NCBI GenBank assembly: GCA_030562195.1
Contig: JAUJPP010000007.1
Span: forward strand, 19,899,769-19,963,768
Direction: 5' to 3'
Source: Nipponacmea schrenckii
Lineage: Eukaryota; Mollusca; Gastropoda; Lottiidae
Length of the DNA stretch: 64,000 nt
The first letter of the stretch is position 1. Each line of letters opens with the position of its first letter. Made by a program: the position numbers and the translations under genes. The notes under the pieces were generated by a model. That model saw nothing but the letters and a program-made list of their open reading frames with translations. It did no database searches and was not told the origin of the DNA. Positions 47,201 through 59,200 of the stretch are shown piece after piece.

Positions 47201-50200
47201 TTTTAGTAATTGAAAACCTTGTTTATTTTACATCTGACCCTAATGGTGAACCAATAACACGTTTGTACATTCCAGAACATTTAGTCAGTGTATTGATAAC
47301 CTCCTATCATGACAAGGCAGGTCACATGGGTGTTGACAAGGTATATGACACTATGAAAATAAAATAGTATTTCCCTAACATGTAAAAACAGTTACATGAG
47401 TATATTAACAAATGTGTGATTTGTCAACTTAGGGCTCTCACTCAACAAAACCCGAGTATAGTGCAAAGTGACATTCCATCATTTCCTTTTGCTAAAATTA
47501 GCCTAGATCTGTCAGTTACATATCACACCACTTTATCTGGCAATGAATACATCATCTCGTTTATTGACTGGTACAGTGGTTGGGTCTATAGTTTTCCTAT
47601 TCCTGATAAAACAGCACAAAATGTAGTTCACCTACTTTTAGACGTACCTAAAGAAGCCGTTGGACGTCCACTCCGGAAAACAAATTATGCTGCTACTCCC
47701 TCTGATAGTGAGGAGAGTGATAAAAGCGAAGCTAATGCTAAGGTACCCTCGTTAACTCAACGCTATAAAAGAGAGATAGAAAGTTCTTCCAGTGAAGAAG
47801 ACATTCCATTGATGGAACTCTCTAAGCGTTTAAGAGCTCGAGAAAAAGAAAGATCCGAAAGTGATCAAAGAGCTCTGGAAATTGAAAGGATCGAAGAATC
47901 TGATATCGATCAAGATATCGTCAGATGACGAGCCGATCGAGGTCGACGCACTCAGTAAGAGGAAACGTCGACGGAAAGTTGAAAATACAAAAATTCTTCT
48001 AGAAGTGATAGCCAAGTTGCTATGACGAAAACCGGTTAAATGATTAAATTAATGGTCATCGAATGATGCCATGATAGGTGTTGGCTGATTTGCTGTGATT
48101 ACACCTATGATTATAAATTAATCCATTTTCAGGATTATGTTAAGGTAAACATATGTACCTTGTGTGACATAGAATTTACTGATTATTCAACATTTTCACT
48201 GTTTATATTTAGATAACGTGGGTTACCCTGAATCTGATCGACTGAGGCATTAAGGTTGTGTAAAAATGTAATGTTTAGACCACTAAATCGCATTTCAACA
48301 TCTCGAAATGGTTGATCACTTTGATACACGATCTTAAACCATTCTCATTCTATTAGTATGTCAATGTAATATCAATCGACATTTGAAGCTCAATCTTGCA
48401 GTACACCTTTAATGTTGTATTGTAAAGTTGCGGGTCCGGTGTATCCGATTAACCTTAGTAAACTCTGCATCGTTGCGCTGTTCATGGAAAACGAAAAAGC
48501 AATTACGCAAAATTGTCGAATTACAGTTGTTCCAAAATCTATATCACATATTTGGAAACCTATATTGGATAATTTTAAAACCCTAACTAATTTAAGGCTC
48601 CCAACATATTTGGAAAATATCAAAGAAATCTCTATGGATCATCTTATGCATGAATTACACGGTATCAGGAAGGTTGAATTGTCTGATTCAATTTTTCCTG
48701 AATGGGGTTATACTATTGTCCTATTGGTCATAATTATTTTGGCATAAGTTATTATTGGCATTATTGTTTTCAAAAAATATAAACTTAATTGCCTGAGGTC
48801 AGGGAAGAAATTGAGAAAACCAACAACAGAAGAACCCACGAAGAAAGCAGAAACAGAGTACATTGCCCTTCAACAACTTCCAGTACAATCAACAACTGCA
48901 CCGACAACTACACCAACAACAACATCCATTGGATTGTATCCAGAAATACCTAGAGTACTACAATTAAAAGAAACCAGATCTGGTACTTCTCCTGTTTAAA
49001 TTTGGTTCAAGAAATCATACTTAAATTATACAGACTGTTCCTATTGTATCAATCCACTAAAACATCATCTTTTTCCGAATCCGCTGTTATTACAACATTA
49101 ACCATAATTGTTCCAGTTAGATCAATACGTCAAATAATTGATCTTGTTCCAGTTGTTCTAGTTAGATCAATACGTCAAATAATTGATCTTGATCCAGTTG
49201 TTCTAGTTAGATCAATACACCAAATAATTGATCTTGTTCCAGTTGTTCCAGTTAGATCAATACGTCAATTACTTGATTTTGTTCCTGTTGTTCCAGTAAG
49301 ATCAATACGCCAATTACTTGATCTTGTTCCATTAAGATCAATACGCCAATTATTTGATCTTGTTCCAGTTGTTCCAGTAATAATTTATCGAACTAGTGGC
49401 AGTGTTCCTGGGTTCCAGTTCCAATGTTAGCAGATATAGATTATATGGACCGTATTCCGTTCCTGTTGCTAAAGCTGGTGGACACCGTTTGGATATTCTG
49501 TTGAGTGAAACCAATGTTGGATTCTGTGTCTTTCGTGTTTGTGGCATCGGATATAATTATTATATAATAGTGAGTTATTGGAGTGTGCTTGAACTCCTAC
49601 CGATGTTTGTTCGTGTTTATGTGTTATTCGCGCTCTGCTTTTTATTTGCTTTCATATATCTTTCAGGGCTACATTCAGAACCTTGTGATTAGTTTCTATA
49701 GAAAGTTATGGACAAATAGTGTTTAGGACTATTGGTCTCCTGACAATGGGAGTATTGTGACACTTTATAGGTTCTGATGTAGTCCCTTTAATTTAGCTAC
49801 AAATTATTTGGTATATTGTATTATTGTTTTCACTGTAAAGGTGATGAGAGAGTGTCCTTGATTATTAAACTAGATTAATGCTGACTGTGCATGCAGGTTT
49901 GAAGTGGACAGCTTGCATTAAAGCTACGCCAGCCAATAGCCTGCATGTTGGGCATCCAGGGTCCAGGTCGTGGTATAAGAGAGCCTGTCAGGCCTGGACC
50001 GGGAGCCAGAACAGAGGAAGATTCGCCGCCACCAATCTCCTATATCTCTCACCACCTTTTCAGAAGATCCATACCTAATAAATATAATAAAACACAACGT
50101 GAAGTCTTTTCAACATCTAGAAGTGCTACAGTAGGGTTTTAATCATAATCCTACCATCATATGTCCAGCAGCTCTCGATTCTTTTTAGTTTGAACAATTC

Positions 50201-53200
50201 ACGAGAACGGCGAAAGAGATCAGCCCGTTTGCGTGTTAATGCTTCATTGATGAATATTTTTGAGATTTTCTTGTCATTGTGTGTTTAAATTTCTTTTGTT
50301 CGAGAATACTAATGCTCGACATCGATAACTTAAAAATCGTACAATAATATCTCTGCAGCGACCATTTCGATAAGGACCAATACGGTGCGTACGGCTAATG
50401 TCAGCCTTACTAATAAATACATCAAGAGGATATAGAATTTCTCTGTTTATTAGGTCAATGACGATATCGTCAGTGTTCTCTTTGGAGTTGGACTCGGGAA
50501 TATCACTCAGCTTGAGACAAGTTCGTCGTGAATATTGTTCGAGATCGTCAATACGTTGATCTAGTACACTGATTTGATCATTAACTAAGTTCATTAAGTC
50601 TGGTTTTAACAATGATAATATGTGGTACTTGGCTTTCTCGTTTTTCAATAAATTTAATCTCAAATTTATTGAAAAACGAGAATATTTTGTCAAGAATATC
50701 TGAAGAGTCAGAAATCACTGTACTTCCCATCCGCTTTCTTTTCCATTGCTTTGATTCGCCCTATGATTATTCTTATGCCTTCCCATAATTGAGATGTATT
50801 CAGAGAAAAGTCAATAGTACACTATTTCGTCAAAGTTTTAGTATTCAAATGTTAAATTAGACAATATCCAATAAAAATCCATAATAATAGCACTTTTAAA
50901 ACATTTAACATAGAGAAACTACAGTTGCTATTACTCAACCGCCACCTTGGATTACCCATATCAATTTCCTAGTGTAAGGACTATATGAAGCCCCACAATA
51001 ATAAATATTCCCTATAATGAAATATTCGCTGCAAATAAACCAAAATACAATGATTTACTTTTCTGCAACCGACTGAGGTAATGAATTTTTGCGTAAATTC
51101 TGTCACTGGAGTGTCGTGAGCTAATATTTAGGCAAAAAGCAAAATATAAGCAAAATCATAACCATACTAATCTTTGTCCATACAACTACAGGCATATCTC
51201 TGCCACGTTCACAACACATGGAATTGTAAACTGAAGCGCAACGGTGGAAAGAAATGAGAAGGATAATATGCGTCCACTTAATGCCCGGAATCAATCTTCC
51301 GACCACATATCATTCCAGCCTGTAAGTAGGAGATTTCAAGGACAAACAGTGCGATTTATTTCATATTGAGAAGACCTAACGGTGAGTTGTGGACTCCCTA
51401 TATAGGAGATTAGTATCATTAAGGAATAAAGTACGTACTTAGACATACATAATTAATAAGATCCCCAGGAATTGTCTGTTAGTAAGCTTTGTCTCTGTTG
51501 GAAATATAAAATAATCATCGTTTATTCACAAGAACTGAACATTCATCATGGGATAATTCTTTCTATGATTCATCTGAAGGTTCAAACTAAGGTTAATCTG
51601 CCCTGTTCCAAATTATTTAAAAGATAGCTTGCCAGGCAAGGTAACATACGCCCACTGGCAGCATTGAATTTGAAAAATAAATAGAGCAATGACTCAAAAA
51701 CATTCACTAAATGGATATTGAAGTCAAGGGCAAAAACTCAAAAACACCAAGTTTCATCAAAATCCATTGAAAATTGTAACTTCTATTGAACCCACAATAA
51801 AATTTTGACACAATCTTACTAAGTCAAGGGTAATAACTAAAAAACTGTTTATCGCAAAATCGTCCAAATCGAACTTGACCGTTGTCTTATCAATTCCAAT
51901 GCTCACACCAAGTTATCACCGTCACAGTTACCCAGCACCTCAACATTTTTGCCGACCCCAAACAAGAGACCTAATACAAATACCATTCCAACCATTGTCT
52001 CTCCAAATCGATTCTCTCTACTACCATCAACACCACGGAATTCCAGTCAACGTTCGAATCCAGAAACTCCACAATCCACAACCAAGACCACATCCCGTCG
52101 TCGTTTGAGTTTGGGAAACTCTCCATCTCCTAATAAACCTAGACGCCATGATAACCAAAAGGATAAAACCAAATGGTCTCTTCCTGCCTTCGTCAAGCCA
52201 GTTCTTATCTTAGGATCATCCAACATAAGTAATATTCCTACTGTAAATCCTGATACACAAGCTGAATCCTTCCCTGGTGCCCGTGTCCAACACATTAGCC
52301 ATTTTCTATCAAAGATTTCCCCATCTACAGTTCCAAAGAAGATAGTGTTCCACATTGGTTTGAACAACAGAGACGAGTCAGGTGAATCCATCCACAGGCG
52401 GATGATGGACTTGATCAAGTTAGCTAAATCGAAGTTTCCTGCAGCTTCCCTATTGGTGACTCAAATTCCCTTCTCTAAAAATCTTCAACTTTCAGATCCC
52501 CAAGCAGCTACTAATCTTAGAAGATTCAATGACCTGGTATACCATAAACCTTCATCGGATGCGAAAACCATTCCCCGTTTCAATGGAATGATTGGTGTCA
52601 TTTCGGACCACATCCACTGGATGGCCCCCACTGCCAAAGCTATTTATTCTCAATGGGTCTCCCATTTAAACTGAACGCGGGGGGAAGCAACGTCAAACTA
52701 GGCCAGACCATCGTGAATCTGAGCTCGAGCAAACTTTCTCCCCTTGAAGAAAGAGTTTTAGATAGAGGGTTGACTTTCATCCCTTCATTTAAACCTCTTT
52801 CACGTGTACCAATTTTGTCGTCGGTTGAGCATGTCATTAGGACTTTTAAGCTAAATTATTTCTTTCGCGAAAAATTAGGTCGAGGAAAACGAACTCCATT
52901 TGTAGAAAAGTCTGGCTGGAATCCACCAGACGATGCGATTGACTATAATATTCTGCGTAAATGCGAAAATCTGTACGAAGAAGTCTCCCATTTACCTCTG
53001 GTAAATGAAAAGAAAAACCTTACTAATTTTGAACGCTCCGTTTTGAACATCCTGAAGAATGATCAGACAATAATAATCCGTAAGAGTGACAAGAGCAATT
53101 GCTGTGTCATTCAAAACCGCGATGACTATATTTTTGAAATAGAATCTCAATTAAATAATGCAAATCATTACCGCGAACTAGACCAACCAATTTTCATGGA

Positions 53201-56200
53201 AACTGCTAAACAAATCAATAATATTTTGAAAATTTTGGTACAAAAAGGTTTTTTATCTGATTCCCAATATGATTATCTTTGTGCAAAACCGGAAGTCCGT
53301 CAACGTCACATTTATACATTACCGAAAATTCATAAAAATCCTGAAACCGAATGGCGCGTTGCAAATAGAATACCCAAGGGCAGGCCGATTATATCTGACT
53401 GTTCCAGCGAATCCTACCAAGTTTCCGAATATATTGACCATTTTCTACTACCATTGGCTTGCAAACATCCGTCCTACTTAAAAGACACTACCGACTTTAT
53501 AGAAAAAATAAAAAAATTAGATATTCCAGACAATGCGTTATTTATTTCTTTAGATGTTACGAGTATGTACACGAATATCGATAATAAATCCGGTTTAGAC
53601 GCGGTGCGAAAGGCCTTTTTTAGAAACCCTGATCCTGATCGTCCTGACAGAGAAATTTTAGATTTATTAGACATATGTCTCACGCGAAATGACTTTACTT
53701 TCAATGGAAAAATTTATCTTCAAACTTCTGGTACTGCAATGGGAAAACGTTTTGCGCCGAGTTATGCAAACATCTTTATGGCTGAATGGGAACGCGAAAT
53801 CTCATCTATTTCACCTTTCAAACCTTTATTCTATGGAAGATTTTTAGACGACATTTTTATTATTTGGACAGAGTCATTGGCTAACTTTTGGGAGTATTTC
53901 GAAATTCTAAATAATCACCATCCTTCTATAAAACTTACAGCAAATATTTCTGAAAACAGCATGAATTTCTTGGATACGACTGTATTCAAAGGACCTAGTT
54001 TCAGTCAAACAAAAAAACTTGATATCAAAGTATATTTTAAAGAAACTGACACTCACCAACTTTTGTTCAAAACTTCGTTCCATCCGAAGCATACCTTTTC
54101 TGGCATAATAAAATCGCAAATTCTGAGATTCAACAGAATTTGCACTAGAAAAACCGACTTTGATTTGGCTTGCGAACTTGTATTTGAAAAACTGAGGGAA
54201 CGGGGGTACTCGAAACGTTATTTGCGCAAAATTAAAAACGACACTCTTTTGGCCATTGAGAAGAAAAGCAACCCCCCTCCTCTACCTAACGGTTTTGGTT
54301 CTGTTCCATGTGGAGGTTCTAGGTGTCGTACCTGCGATTATATCCATGTTTCTCATTATTTTGAAAATAAGAAAAACGGTAAAATTTTCGAATTAACGGA
54401 AGTCCTTTCATGTATCGATAAAAACATTATTTACCTAATTTCTTGTAAAAAATGCGACGTACAGTATGTTGGCGAAACTCAAAACGCGTTGCGTACTCGT
54501 TTAAGCGGTCATCGCTTTGACATTCTTCATAAAAAAGATAGACCAATCGCAAATCATTTTAACTCAGCCAATCATTCCATTGAAGATCTTCTTGTTATGC
54601 CCATTGAAAAAGTTCCAGTCTCTACAACTATCAAACCTAAAACAAAGCGACTACAAAGGGAGAGCTTCTGGATAGACCAATTAGAAACAGTTGTACCTAA
54701 CGGCCTAAACATCCAGCATGACAATCAAATTATACCTTTTGTAGCAACCTACAATTCTACAGCCAAAAGTGCGGCGGTGATTGTGAAACGGTTTTATAAA
54801 GAACTCCAGGATGAATTCCCTAACATATATACCAAACGTTTAGTGACTGCTTACAAAAGGAATAAAAATCTCAGTAATATCCTTGTACGTGGTAGATTAG
54901 ACCCCCTTCCTTTACCTCCCTGAAGTAATCGCTTTGAAAAAAATTCTCTTTGAAAATTAATCAATTGTGTAAATCTCTCCAGAAGAAGACAATTTCTTAT
55001 CAAACTGATGTGTGATGTAGTCTCTACTTGTGACCTTGGCCAGTGCTTCTATAAGAGATTATCTCTTATAAGAGATTATCTCTTATAACACCCTAAACCA
55101 AGTTAAATCCATTGAAAATTGTAGCTTCTATAGTGTCTACAGAAAATGAATTTTTACGCAATTTTACTTAGTCAAGGGCAATTACTCATAAACTATTCAT
55201 CAAAAAAACGTCAAATTTGAATTTCTGATAAAAACTGTAGCCTATGTCGTGGATATAACCCAAATTTGACGCATTTTTACTAAGTCAAGGGCAATAACTC
55301 AAAATCTGTTCATTCGATAATTTCCATTTTTGAACTTGACAGAGATATCATCAATATATACATGTATGCCAAGTTTCATTAAGATCGGATAAAAACTGTA
55401 GCCTCTATTGTGGATTCAACCCAAATTTGACGCGTTTTTACTAAGTCAAGGGCAATAACTCAAAAACCGTTCATGCGATAATTTCCATTTTCGAACTTGA
55501 CCGAGATATCATCAATATATACATGTATACCAAGTTTCATTAAGATCGGATAAAAACTGTAGCCTCTATTGTGGATACAACCCAAATTTGACGCGTTTTT
55601 ACTAAGTCAAGGGCAATAACTCAAAATCTGTTCATTCGATAATTTCAATTTTCGAACTTGACCGAGATATCATCAATATATACATGTATACCAAGTTTCA
55701 TTAAGATCGGATAAAAACTGTAGCATCTATTGTGGATACAACCCAAATTTGACGCGTTTTTACTAAGTCAAGTGCAATAACTCAAAAACCGTTCATGCGA
55801 TAATTTCCATTTTCGAACTTGACCGAGATATCATCAACATATACATGTATACCAAGTTTCATTAAGATCGGATAAAAACTGTAGCCTCTATCGTGGATAC
55901 AACAAATGTGGACGGACCGACGGACGGACGGACGGACGGGCGGACGGACGGACGGACGGACGGCGGACGGACGGACGGACGGACAGGGGCGACGGCAATA
56001 TACGACGGCAATATATATAAAAGGAATAAGGAATTTATCTATAGCAGATATTTATCAATGTCACAAGCACAGCTCTCTTTAGCATTCTTATCATATTAAA
56101 GCATCCAAATATTTCTAGGCAATATTGCTGAAAATGATGTTATTACTTATACACTTAAAATCAAGTAAAGATTTCCATGGTCTAATTCCACACAAAATTG

Positions 56201-59200
56201 AATTCGTTAGGCAGGTTCATATTTAAATCTGGTTTTGTGATCCGGTCAAGCTCCGAACACATATTTTTGAAGGAACAACTAAACATATCAATGGTTGCCC
56301 ACCATCTGCTTTTACTAGCTGCTACCTAGCGATAATGTTTCAGTCAGTAATTTATATAAATCATTAAGTCATTATTAGAAATTGAATATTCAATCATCAA
56401 AAGATATTGAACATTCAGCCACCTGTAGATATTGAACATTCAGTCACAAGTAGATATGAAAGATTCAGTCACCTATAGTCACCTATAGAACATTCAGTCA
56501 CCATTTAATATTGAAAATTCAGCCACCTGTAGATATTGAACATTCAGCCACCTGTAGATATTGAAAATTCACTCACCAGTAGATATAAAAGATTAAGTAA
56601 CCAATTAATATCGAACATTCAGTCACTAATTTGTTATTGAAAATTCAGCCACCTGTAGATATTTGAACATTCAGTCACCAGTAGATATTGGATATTCAGT
56701 CACCAGTAGATATGAAAGATTCAGTCACCAATTAATATTGAAAATTCAGTCACGTATAGATATTGAACATTCAGTCACTTAGAGTTATTGAACATTCAGT
56801 CACCTATAGATATTGAACATTCAGTAACCTGTTTATATTGATCATTCAGTCACAAGTAGATATTGAATTACCAGTAACCATATATATCCAGTTAGTCTAG
56901 GAAATACTGAATACATGCATATAGTCTGTGATGAATTTCAGTATCTGCTAAATTTTCCCCAAATTCCCTAAAATGACACTCACCGTATTATAGATGTAAA
57001 GGAGGAACACGATATGGAAGAAGAAAAATATTACAGCAATTGCTGTAACTATGACAAAATCCCAATAATAAACCTCTTCTCTAGAAATATTCTTGCTGAG
57101 AATGGCCATAAAAGTAGATAAAGCAATCTGTACGCCCAGAAACACCAAGGTGACTAACACATACGCATCCTGAAAAAAGTTATATAATAACTTAATTACT
57201 GTCACATATGTAATTTATATGGATCCGTTAGGGTTTGTGCCAAAATTTACAGCTAACCTGGTCTTCAACCGCCAATTTGAATTTCATTATATAATGTTGG
57301 CCTACATATCAACTTTTAAACAATGTAGAGAGGTAGAAATGATAGATATAATGATCATGCTTATGATACCCGGGACTATATTATGCTGCACTTGTAACTA
57401 CGGTTAGCGTAAAATGCCCAACGCCCAAAAGCGCCCATCAGCAGAAAGACGTCTGGATAATCAAAACTACTGGTAGGATAAAACACATGGAATTTTCGAT
57501 GAAGGTAACGAGAAATGAAAAAAAGGAGACGTTTTATATGATTTCCTTTTTTATCGAATGTTTTCTAATTGTGTTATATTAATAAATTCCATTTTTGTTA
57601 TCCGACCAGTAGTTTTGATTATCCAGACGTCTTTCTGCTGTTGGGCATTTTACACTTACCGTTGTAACTATTTGGGATCGGCCGCCATTTTTAATTTTTA
57701 ATAAACGCCATATATAATACACTTTTACGTATATTTATATCATAAGCAACTATAGTCATAGAGAACCATCCTTTATTGGAATACATTATTAATAGTTTAG
57801 ACATGGCTACTTGGGGTAAAGTGACCAAACTTTAACCGTTGTCCTTTATCAACATTTATAATATTTCTTTGTTTCTAAGTGACTCCTAGCATTGATATTT
57901 GTCGAGGTCTCTCAAGAAATATCGATTCGTGCGAAACTGGAAAATCGAGCTTTATCTTGATCCTTTTGAAAAACAAGTCATATCAAATACTTTAATTTCT
58001 CTCTTTGATCTTTACAACTATGCTCGATTTGTGCCAGTTTATACCACCCAAATGCAAATAATAATAATTAAGAACACTGACCAAGCTATAGAATGGTTGC
58101 ATCTACAGCTTTAGCAGAGAAATATATACATGTATAGGTTGCCTATTTATAACCAAAAATTTTGGATTTTTCGTTCATCGTTTTAAGACGGTATATATAA
58201 TACATGTATTTATGTTAGTTATATTTACACAGCTTCTATAATGCCAAAAGGCTGTAAATTTGTCTAAGATATTTTATTTTTTTCTTACATATTGTAAATA
58301 GACCTTTACATTATATTTAAAAAAATACACAAAATGGAACTAGGGTAGTTTTCTTCGAAAAAAAAAAACAAACTTAGTTTGAACAGTTTATCCAAGAAAA
58401 TTTTTTAAATTCTGATGTATAGGCTGGATTATAATCAAGGACCACATATTGTAAGCGTCTAAAATGTAATTGATATGGCGGCCATTTTGTAAAATCCAGA
58501 TGGCAGGAAAAATCAAATTAATTACTCCAATGCTAATAAAACAAAAAAACCTTGGTGTCATATATCTTTAAAATTTTATTCTGCATAATCTAAAATGTAA
58601 TTGATATGGCGGCCATTTTGTAAAATCCAGATGGCAGCAAAAATCAAATTAATTACTCCAATGCTAATAAAACAAAAAAACCTTGGTGTCATATATCTTT
58701 AAAATTTTATTCTGAAAATTGCTTATGCGTTCATATTTGGCCATTTTGAAATTTAACAAAAATAGGAACTTACATTTTGAAATCAGCACCGAAAAATTAA
58801 ATCCATTATGGCACAAAAACCCAGATACAATACATAGTACACTGTGCTAATTTTAATAGGTTGGCATGGTATTATATCCTAACGAAATTTTCTATAACAC
58901 TATTTATAGTCAGACAAAGATATATTGTGTATATTTGAGTACCACAAGGTGCACATTTACAGCCAGGGTGGTATATTTTTATAGAAAAATTTTCCGTTCT
59001 ATCTAAATTTGCAGTAAATTTTAGAAGTATAGACGAGAGAACTGAACAGCTATTTTATCAATAAAAATTGTCTGTTTACTTCATTTGTCTTTAATACTTA
59101 CCAAATAAGTATTGTAGGATATCCTAGGTAAGGAATCTTCTATAGTTATTTTAAGTATGAAGGCAGTCATTATCAATGTGCTGTTATTATATAACCTATC

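Larger units (their letters stand above)
45489..50134 (+). mobile_element. Internally deleted Ty3/gypsy LTR retrotransposon nested in the LINE
   Basis: Two LTRs (45493-45780 and 49756-50130) with TG...CA ends, flanked by a perfect GTAG target duplication (45489-45492 and 50131-50134), enclose about 4 kb. A tRNA-His-type primer binding site follows the 5' LTR. The interior keeps pieces of gag, protease, RNase H, integrase and an Env-like C-terminus, but has lost nearly all of gag and the RT. The element is non-autonomous. It is inserted in the LINE's ORF1, opposite in strand. Confidence 0.88.
51907..55104 (+). mobile_element. Penelope-like retroelement, 5'-truncated, with 8-bp TSD
   Basis: The element (51915-55096) is bounded by ACCAAGTT at 51907-51914 and 55097-55104, within a HINE core unit whose sequence reads on across the gap. 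It carries a partial SGNH-like ORF1 and a complete RT/GIY-YIG ORF2, and ends in a palindromic ATAAGAGATTATCTCTTATA tail. The intact ORF2 implies recent insertion. Confidence 0.82.

Noticed and set aside
49002..49430. 142-aa frame with repeated 'VRSIRQ' segments
   Set aside because: It is the 45-bp minisatellite read in frame inside the LTR element; no start context or family.
52047..52418. 123-aa minus-strand frame
   Set aside because: Antisense to the SGNH-like ORF1 of the Penelope-like element.
54956..55080. Hammerhead ribozyme, as found in some Penelope-like elements
   Set aside because: An ACTGATGTG-like string is present, but the CUGAUGA...GAAA core is not complete, so no ribozyme is called.
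55280..55910. CRISPR-like regularly spaced repeats
   Set aside because: The period is 161 bp with no short conserved repeat/unique spacer pattern, and the genome is eukaryotic; this is a HINE core array.
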